Assembly (NCBI GenBank): GCA_031379885.1
Contig: JANNFN010000086.1
Span: 1 to 9,963 of the forward strand
Origin: Methylotenera_A sp031379885
Lineage (GTDB): Bacteria; Pseudomonadota; Gammaproteobacteria; Burkholderiales; Methylophilaceae
Reading direction: 5' to 3'
DNA length: 9,963 bases
Shown: positions 5,787 to 9,963 of the stretch, piece by piece
Layout: the number at the start of each line of letters is the position of its first letter
Position numbering within the stretch: position 1 is the first letter of the stretch
Made by a program: the position numbers and the translations under genes
The notes under the pieces: generated by a model
What the model was told of the DNA's origin: nothing
Database searches by the model: none
Seen by the model: only the letters and a program-made list of their open reading frames with translations

Positions 5787-6279
5787 GTAAATTCACTTGA
5801 CCACCAGCGTGGCACCAAATGCTGTTGATGACGGGTAATCTCTTGGCTTCGCGCGCTTGATTGATTGGATGCTCAAACAGCAACATTTGAATTTCGTTGG
5901 TAAACTGTGCCCATTTGATTGCACCTTCGCCTGTCGGTAAAAACGCACTGATGTCTTTATTCAAGGCAGCTTCTGGCGCACTTGTTTGAATATTTGGATT
6001 ATTTTCTAAACGCAAAAACCATTGCTTTTCGTGCCAAAAAAACTTCAAATCATCTGCCTCAAAGTGCTTATTCAGTGCGGCTGTCAGGGCATCGATTTCG
6101 GCGCGCTCTAGCGGCAACGGCGCAGGAGCGGCCAAGCTAAAACTATCGCGCTGCAACACTAAATGCACGGGCGTTGCATATAGCCAGTAAGCACTTCCTG
6201 CTTCGTTTCCAGCTCGTTGCCATGCATGTGCAGCGTTAGGAGTTTGGGGTGAAAATAACTTTTTAAGATAATCGAACAT
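5776..6279 (-). CDS. Short RpfE-type/COG4255-like protein upstream of recJ
   Basis: I recognise this 167-residue protein as similar to a betaproteobacterial and xanthomonad family annotated as RpfE-type regulatory protein or phosphoglycerate-mutase-related, often found beside recJ. The diagnostic pieces are AYWLYATPVHLVLQRDSF (about residues 30-47), FWHEKQWFLRLE (about 81-92) and the C-terminal WAQFTNEIQMLLFEHPIN, then RLPVINSIWCHAGG. As I recall the family, members are around 300 residues with an extra N-terminal part; here only about 29 residues precede the AYWL motif. An in-frame TAA about 45 bases upstream of the ATG rules out a longer start. No Shine-Dalgarno sequence is evident. Biochemical function is unknown. 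The 11-base overlap with recJ ties their expression together. Family assignment is from memory and moderately secure. Confidence 0.72.
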   Translation of the reverse strand: MFDYLKKLFSPQTPNAAHAWQRAGNEAGSAYWLYATPVHLVLQRDSFSLAAPAPLPLERAEIDALTAALNKHFEADDLKFFWHEKQWFLRLENNPNIQTSAPEAALNKDISAFLPTGEGAIKWAQFTNEIQMLLFEHPINQAREAKRLPVINSIWCHAGGQVNLHAN

Positions 6280-6333
6280 GCGCGCTATTTTAGCATTGAT
6301 AATATTTTATTTAGGTTTGATAAATAGCGCCCA

Positions 6334-6360
6334 ATAAAAAAGCCACCTTGTGGGTGGCTT
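6334..6360 (-). terminator. Rho-independent terminator of the glycine-zipper gene
   Basis: Eight-base arms AAGCCACC (6340-6347) and GGTGGCTT (6353-6360) enclose a five-base loop, followed on the minus strand by six Us (complement of 6336-6341). It lies 45 bases beyond the stop codon of the minus-strand gene ending at 6406 and separates it from the recJ operon. The plus strand also has a short T-rich tail, so it may work weakly in both directions. Confidence 0.88.
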
Positions 6361-6405
6361 CTTTATCTACTTAGGTAGCTTTAAATTAGGGAGCTAAAAT
6401 TAAAG

Positions 6406-7050
6406 TTACCAGTAATTTCTATCGTCATGTTTACGATGTCCGTTGCCATGGCCACGTTTCCAGCCACGGTTTTCATATCTGTCGTCATCATCGTCATCAC
6501 GACCTTGGCTATAGCTCACATCTGTTACATAGCCGTTAGGCCTTACTTCAACGTGCACAGGTATAAAGCGACCTGGGTCTTGGTTCGTCACAGTAGAATA
6601 TTGACGACCGTTATACTCGTAGTTCACCAAATAACCCGCAGGCACTTGGCTCCAGTTATCCACTGTTACACAGCGCTCTACTGGACGTGTTTCCACACGC
6701 TCACGACCATAACCATTTCGGTTATTATCGACACGGTCTCCTACAATGGCACCAATACCAGCACCTACCGCAGCAGCCGCTACACGGCCATTACCGCGAC
6801 CAATAATACTACCTAGCAAACCACCAGACACACCACCGATAATGGCACCGCCATTTGAACGCTCACGGTTCTCGTAATAACTTTCACGTACATATTCTGT
6901 ACGACATTCTTGACGCGGCGTATTCACACGCTCAAATTGTGGTGCTACCGAAATAACACGTGCGCGATCTTCATAAGCATCATCATGGCTTGCAAATGCA
7001 GGCAATGAAACAGTCGCAGCAATTAAACCAATAAATAATGTTTGACGCAT
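6406..7050 (-). CDS. Exported glycine-zipper 2TM-domain protein
   Basis: The 214-residue product begins with a clear Sec signal peptide (MRQTLFIGLIAATVSLPAFA, cleavage probably after Ala20). There is no lipobox cysteine, so it should be periplasmic or outer-membrane associated and not a lipoprotein. Residues 67-107 form a glycine-zipper 2TM domain (Rickettsia 17 kDa antigen type, PF05433): GGAIIGGVSGGLLGSIIG followed by a second glycine-rich helix ending AGIGAIVGDRV. Cys49 and Cys127 flank this domain and could form a disulfide. Residues 140-182 look like a beta-rich domain. The C-terminus is polar and repetitive: six consecutive Asp (185-190), then Gly, His, Arg and Lys, which might bind metal or simply be disordered. 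The start has AGAGGAGA upstream. Related proteins are often envelope-stress or structural factors, but no specific role is established. Confidence 0.85.
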   Translation of the reverse strand: MRQTLFIGLIAATVSLPAFASHDDAYEDRARVISVAPQFERVNTPRQECRTEYVRESYYENRERSNGGAIIGGVSGGLLGSIIGRGNGRVAAAAVGAGIGAIVGDRVDNNRNGYGRERVETRPVERCVTVDNWSQVPAGYLVNYEYNGRQYSTVTNQDPGRFIPVHVEVRPNGYVTDVSYSQGRDDDDDDRYENRGWKRGHGNGHRKHDDRNYW

Positions 7051-7387
7051 TTTAAATCTCCTCTAGTTTCTCTGCCTTTTCTACCTCCCCAACAAAATGT
7101 CGGTCAAAAGTATCGTGCAGATGATCAAGTAACGGAGCAACTATTTATTAGCCGACAGCTTTTTGCAGATTAATGATTTTACTTAGAGACGCTTCAAAAT
7201 ATATTTGTAAGTTTTTTTAAGCTGTTTCGACTAATAAATAACATACATTATGCACACCCTAGCTTTGTTATTTCACTATGTAACCTTTAGTTTCTCAATG
7301 TGTGACTAGAGTTACTGTGTGAATTTTTTAAGCGCCTATACTTGCACTATCTGCTATTATTTTTAGCTAAATCTATTGGAGTTGATG
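7051..7387. other. Gene-free divergent intergenic region
   Basis: No coding region is apparent in these 337 bases. It holds the upstream regions of two divergent exported-protein genes: the glycine-zipper gene to the left (AGAGGAGA site at its edge) and the pentapeptide gene to the right (GGAG at 7378-7381). A possible -10, TATACT at 7337-7342, lies upstream of the pentapeptide gene, but no good -35 accompanies it. The middle carries the long inverted repeat described separately. Confidence 0.6.
7142..7240. repeat. Long imperfect inverted repeat
   Basis: The left arm at 7142-7161 (TATTTATTAGCCGACAGCTT) is the reverse complement of the right arm at 7219-7240 apart from one mismatch and a two-base bulge. 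The arms are 57 bases apart. Neither strand has a U run after the structure, so it is not a standard terminator. It could be a miniature transposable element, a remnant of one, a paired binding site, or a folded non-coding RNA. I see no other copy in the window. Confidence 0.6.
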
Positions 7388-8482
7388 ATGAACATTTTTA
7401 AAATATTTATAACCAGTGTGGCCTTGCTGTTAAGTAGCATAGCATTTAGCGCTGAAGTAAAAGGCGAGTTTGGTAACAACTGTACTAACGGTTTATCAAA
7501 AGGAGTTTTTCACGCAACAAAATGTGAAATTAACGAAATATACAAGGTCAAAACTTATTGTTTTAGCAATGAGGGCGCACGCGACTCTTTTCTGTTTGAT
7601 CCGCAAGCCATGATTGATAAAGCGGCTATTTTTTATGCTAAAAACGACGCAAAAAATATGCCTCCGATGGCTGATAAAAACACAGATGTTGAGCGCGTAA
7701 AAATTACTCAATCCGATGCGCTGGCGCAAATTAACAGCAAAACTTGCGATTTAAGTAACAAAGACGCAGGATATTTAATTTTTAATGGCCTAAATTTAAG
7801 TCATTGCAATATGCAAAATGTCGGTTTTTTTGGCGCAGAGTTGATGGGCGCAAAATTAGTTGGCGCTAATATGCAAGGCGCCTATTTAAACTTGGCACGT
7901 ATCGAAAATGCTGATTTTACCAACGCCAACTTAACCGATGCCATTATCTTTCAGGCGATTTTTGACAAAGCTAATTTTCATGGTGCCAACCTCAGCAACG
8001 CCCGTATGATAGGCACGTTGGGCAATGTAGATATGGCCAATGCAACCGTCAAAAATGGTAAGTTTGGTTTAGATATTGGTAACCAGCCAATGGGTGCAAT
8101 GCGTTTTGATGCGATTGGTGGTAGATTTGCCAACACCAATTTTGAAGGTGCTGATATTAATCGCAGCAACTTCAGATTTGCTGATTTACGTGGCGCTAAC
8201 TTGCGCAACACTGATTTATTCCGCGCAGACTTTAGCAAAGCCGACTTAACGGGTGCCGATATTACGGGCGCGAAAATGGGTGAAGCAATATTGGATGGCA
8301 CGATTATGACTGACGTTAAAGGCTTAGAAGCAATTAAAGGCTACGACGAGGCTAAAGGTAAATGTGTGAACTGTACGTTAATGGCTGAGGTGCCAGAAAC
8401 AAAAAAGCTCAGTAAGTCTGAGGATTTAATGACGGCAGAAAACCCAGCTAAAGAAATGTGCAGAATGGGCGCTAGATTCTAG
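7388..8482 (+). CDS. Exported pentapeptide-repeat protein with YHS-like N-terminus
   Basis: The 364-residue product starts with a signal peptide (MNIFKIFITSVALLLSS, cleavage after AFSA), so it is exported. Mature residues up to about 90 contain an EIYKVKTYCFSNEGARDSF segment followed by LFDPQAM, which resembles a YHS domain, although the usual second cysteine is absent. From about residue 125 to 306 there are two blocks of pentapeptide repeats (A-D/N-L/F-x-x), for example ADLRGANLRNTDLFRADF. A non-repeat stretch of about 35 residues separates the blocks. Such repeats form a right-handed quadrilateral beta helix. The C-terminal tail carries a CVNC pair and another Cys, giving eight cysteines in all, unusual for an exported pentapeptide protein and compatible with disulfides or metal binding. 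I prefer the second of two adjacent ATGs because GGAG lies six bases before it. Function is unknown. Confidence 0.85.
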   Translation: MNIFKIFITSVALLLSSIAFSAEVKGEFGNNCTNGLSKGVFHATKCEINEIYKVKTYCFSNEGARDSFLFDPQAMIDKAAIFYAKNDAKNMPPMADKNTDVERVKITQSDALAQINSKTCDLSNKDAGYLIFNGLNLSHCNMQNVGFFGAELMGAKLVGANMQGAYLNLARIENADFTNANLTDAIIFQAIFDKANFHGANLSNARMIGTLGNVDMANATVKNGKFGLDIGNQPMGAMRFDAIGGRFANTNFEGADINRSNFRFADLRGANLRNTDLFRADFSKADLTGADITGAKMGEAILDGTIMTDVKGLEAIKGYDEAKGKCVNCTLMAEVPETKKLSKSEDLMTAENPAKEMCRMGARF

Positions 8483-8510
8483 TTAAATCTTAAGTAACTC
8501 GTTTTTGTTG

Positions 8511-8543
8511 GCGCGGTTAAGTTTATACTTATCCGCGCTTTTT
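8511..8543 (+). terminator. Rho-independent terminator of the pentapeptide gene
   Basis: The arms 8511-8522 and 8527-8538 pair over 12 positions with one T-T mismatch around a four-base loop (GCGCGG at the base pairs with CCGCGC), followed by five Ts at 8539-8543. It lies 28 bases after the plus-strand stop codon and five bases before the stop of the convergent dioxygenase gene. No T run follows on the minus strand, so it acts mainly on the plus strand. Confidence 0.9.
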
Positions 8544-8548
8544 CTTGT

Positions 8549-9250
8549 TTACCCCTGCACAACTTCAGGTTCTGGCACACCACACATACGATTTGCAGGC
8601 ACCGCAATATCAATCAATCTTGGTTTTGGTAGGTTTAAATTATTCATAATTGCAACAAACTCATCGCAGGTTTTACCAGCTAAACGTGGGTTAATCGCCT
8701 TTTCTTGCACTACCGAGCTGACACAGCGCCCATTGTAATCGTGCCCTGGATATATCAATGTTTCATCTGGCAAAGTAAATAGTTTATTCACAATGCTGTT
8801 ATATTGCATTTCTGCGCTACCTCCCTGAAAGTCAGTACGGCCACAGCCATTTATTAACAAAGAATCACCTGTAAACAAGCGGTCATTGCACAAAAAAGAT
8901 ACGCTGCCAGCCGTGTGTCCAGGTGTTGCTATCACATGTATTTTCTGATTGCCTATTATTAACACATCCCCATCATTTAATTGCATATCAGCCGCTAAAG
9001 CCCCACATAACTCACTCACTCCTGTTTTGACGCCTAACCGCTCTCTAAGCTTACCGCTAGCTGTAATATGGTCAGCATGCACATGTGTTTCTAGCGCGTA
9101 TTTTAAGTACAGATTATGTTGCTTAATCATGGCAATGTAATCGTCAATATGGCCAGCCACTGGGTCAATGATGACGGCTTCACGCGTATTCTCATCTGCC
9201 AACAAGTAGGTATAGGTTGAAGATTCTGCATCAAACATTTGCTTAAACAT
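8549..9250 (-). CDS. ETHE1-like persulfide dioxygenase (metallo-beta-lactamase fold)
   Basis: The enzyme is expected to oxidise glutathione persulfide to sulfite using one iron, as ETHE1 and bacterial PDO/Blh enzymes do, protecting cells from sulfide. The 233-residue protein has THVHADH (His56, His58, Asp60, His61), PGHTAGS (His112), LFTGDSLLINGCGRTDFQGG (Asp129) and YPGHDYNGR (His170). His56, His112 and Asp129 correspond to the single-iron ligands of ETHE1, and the GCGRTDFQ block is typical of persulfide dioxygenases and not of glyoxalase II. The C-terminal INPRL and AVPANRMCG segments fit the Blh-type branch. AGGAGA lies upstream of the ATG. It is transcribed divergently from a BigR-like repressor across an 88-base AT-rich region with palindromes. 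It lacks the N-terminal DUF442 domain of full Blh proteins; that domain is encoded separately at 9667. Confidence 0.93.
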   Translation of the reverse strand: MFKQMFDAESSTYTYLLADENTREAVIIDPVAGHIDDYIAMIKQHNLYLKYALETHVHADHITASGKLRERLGVKTGVSELCGALAADMQLNDGDVLIIGNQKIHVIATPGHTAGSVSFLCNDRLFTGDSLLINGCGRTDFQGGSAEMQYNSIVNKLFTLPDETLIYPGHDYNGRCVSSVVQEKAINPRLAGKTCDEFVAIMNNLNLPKPRLIDIAVPANRMCGVPEPEVVQG

Positions 9251-9279
9251 GATAAATCTCCTGAAACTTTAAAATTATG

Positions 9280-9308
9280 TTGAAATATATTATATATTAA
9301 AATATAAT
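9280..9308 (+). promoter_or_regulatory. Repressor-gene promoter with overlapping palindromic operator
   Basis: TTGAAA (9280-9285) and TATAAT (9303-9308) are separated by 17 bases, a near-consensus sigma70 promoter giving a start near 9315. A palindrome with perfect seven-base arms, AATATAT-T-ATATATT, occupies 9284-9298 within the spacer. A second pair, AATATA at 9301-9306 and TATATT at 9314-9319, covers the -10 and start. BigR-type repressors bind AT-rich palindromes overlapping promoters, so this is the expected operator. The region is so AT-rich that some symmetry may be coincidental. Confidence 0.72.
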
Positions 9309-9334
9309 ATAAGTATATTAACTATTTTTGGTAA
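9306..9334 (-). promoter_or_regulatory. Candidate divergent promoter of the persulfide dioxygenase
   Basis: On the minus strand TTACCA (9334-9329) and TATATT (9311-9306) are separated by 17 bases. The -10 matches consensus at five of six positions and the -35 at four. It overlaps the plus-strand -10 and the second palindrome, so one repressor bound here could silence both directions. Other -10-like sequences exist in this AT-rich stretch, for example TATAAT at 9294-9289. Confidence 0.4.
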
Positions 9335-9338
9335 CTTC

Positions 9339-9653
9339 ATGACTGAAACGATAGAAATAAATTTTGATAAACTCCGCGCTAAAGCAGATATAGCGACTAA
9401 TTTAATGAAAGTAATGGCGAATGCAGATCGATTAATGCTGCTTTGCCAACTATCTCAAGGCGAAAAGTCTGTGGGTAAATTAGAAACTATTTTGGACATT
9501 AGACAGCCCACATTATCGCAGCAACTCACCGTTTTGCGTGAAGCAGAATTAGTGGCTACGCGCCGTGAAGGCAAAAGCATTTTTTATCGGGTTTCAAGTA
9601 AATCAGCACTCGCTTTAATGCAGGTGCTAAGCCAAGAAATCTGTAACTCTTAA
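9339..9653 (+). CDS. bigR: BigR/SqrR-type ArsR-family persulfide-responsive repressor
   Basis: The 104-residue protein is a winged-helix ArsR-family repressor. The recognition region reads IRQPTLSQQLTVLREAELV, followed by the wing TRREGKSIFYRV, which closely matches the BigR/YgaV/SqrR branch and not the metal sensors. It has exactly two cysteines, Cys36 (LMLLCQL) and Cys102 (EICNS), 66 residues apart. The same interval separates the redox cysteines of BigR (42 and 108) and SqrR (41 and 107), which form a polysulfide link that releases DNA. It should therefore repress the sulfide-oxidation genes around it and itself. The ribosome binding site is weak (GGTAA), keeping expression low. The DUF442 gene follows after 13 bases in the same operon. 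Function is inferred from family and context. Confidence 0.9.
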   Translation: MTETIEINFDKLRAKADIATNLMKVMANADRLMLLCQLSQGEKSVGKLETILDIRQPTLSQQLTVLREAELVATRREGKSIFYRVSSKSALALMQVLSQEICNS

Positions 9654-9666
9654 AAGGAAGAATCAC

Positions 9667-9963
9667 ATGACTATTCAAATTACCAAACTATCAGATGAAT
9701 TTAGCACTGCGCCTCAAATTAGCGTTGATGAAGTAGCAGAAGTTGCACAATTAGGTTTTAGAACCATTATTAATAATCGCCCAGACAATGAAGGAGGTCC
9801 TGAGCAACCTACCAGCGCGCAGCTTAAAGCTGCTACCGAACAATTAGGTTTAACTTACATTCATATACCAGTTATTCCAAATAATATAGAGCCTAGTCAA
9901 ATTGACGCGTTTAGTGCAGCCTATAATTTAGCAGAAAAACCTGTTTTAGGCTTTTGCAGAACA
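9667..9963 (+). CDS. TIGR01244/DUF442 sulfurtransferase- or phosphatase-like protein (partial)
   Basis: The first 99 codons are present; the gene continues past the right edge. The protein begins MTIQITKLSDEFSTAPQIS and contains the family features GFRTIINNRPDNEGGPEQPT and YIHIPV, then reaches a likely active-site cysteine at residue 97 (GFCRT) just as the window ends. The fold is like dual-specificity phosphatases, but members linked to persulfide dioxygenases (the N-terminal domain of Blh) act on sulfur compounds with a rhodanese-like role. AAGGAAG precedes the ATG, and the repressor stop is 13 bases upstream, so both share the promoter at 9280. Downstream genes for sulfide:quinone oxidoreductase or a YeeE-type transporter would fit but are not visible. 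Confidence 0.9.
   Translation, partial: MTIQITKLSDEFSTAPQISVDEVAEVAQLGFRTIINNRPDNEGGPEQPTSAQLKAATEQLGLTYIHIPVIPNNIEPSQIDAFSAAYNLAEKPVLGFCRT

Noticed and set aside
6427..6816. Plus-strand open frame opposite the glycine-zipper gene
   Set aside because: It is rich in Thr, Ile and Val as expected for the complement of a Gly/Arg/Asp-rich gene, and it has no ribosome binding site.
7337..7342. TATACT as a -10 for the pentapeptide gene
   Set aside because: No acceptable -35 lies 16 to 19 bases upstream, so I mention it but do not call a promoter.
7978..8301. Minus-strand open frame opposite the pentapeptide repeats
   Set aside because: Its periodic composition is the mirror of the pentapeptide repeat codons, so it is a shadow.

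Overview
This window looks like ordinary chromosome from a moderately AT-rich betaproteobacterium. A Methylophilaceae-like organism (Methylotenera or Methylophilus type) is my best guess. It rests on gene content and the recJ neighbourhood, not on a marker gene, so it is tentative. I see no rRNA, tRNA, CRISPR array or intact insertion sequence.

Layout. Positions 1-751 (minus): a pirin-family cupin dioxygenase gene followed by the first 12 codons of another gene. Positions 836-1758 (plus): a PsiE-family membrane protein gene and tadA (tRNA adenosine deaminase), 8 nt apart. Positions 1774-2172: a small YdcH/DUF465 gene (minus) behind what reads as a textbook FNR-type promoter, then a strong terminator. 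Positions 2185-2940: a Bax-inhibitor-1/YccA membrane protein gene (minus) with a recognisable promoter. Positions 3054-4104 (plus): two short stand-alone BLUF blue-light-sensor genes in tandem. Positions 4101-6279 (minus): recJ and an upstream gene of the RpfE-type family, overlapping by 11 nt. Positions 6406-7050 (minus): an exported glycine-zipper protein. Positions 7051-7387: a gene-free stretch holding a long imperfect inverted repeat. Positions 7388-8482 (plus): an exported pentapeptide-repeat protein with its own terminator. Positions 8549-9963: a persulfide-detoxification locus, with an ETHE1-like persulfide dioxygenase (minus) divergent from a BigR/SqrR-type repressor and a DUF442 sulfurtransferase/phosphatase-like gene cut by the window end.

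How the genes work together. The clearest functional unit is the sulfide/persulfide locus: the repressor has two cysteines at the spacing used by persulfide-sensing ArsR proteins, and the AT-rich divergent promoter contains palindromes overlapping the promoter elements. The DUF442 and metallo-beta-lactamase parts, fused in Blh proteins of other bacteria, are separate here. A second theme is environmental sensing: paired BLUF photoreceptors and an apparent oxygen-responsive (FNR-type) promoter.

The most unusual observation is historical. Between the two BLUF genes lies a short, decayed antisense copy of the 3' coding end of recJ. Sequence upstream of the second BLUF gene also resembles sequence upstream of the first. 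Together these indicate that the BLUF pair arose by a local tandem duplication that carried part of recJ with it, and that the first BLUF gene now ends inside recJ-derived sequence.
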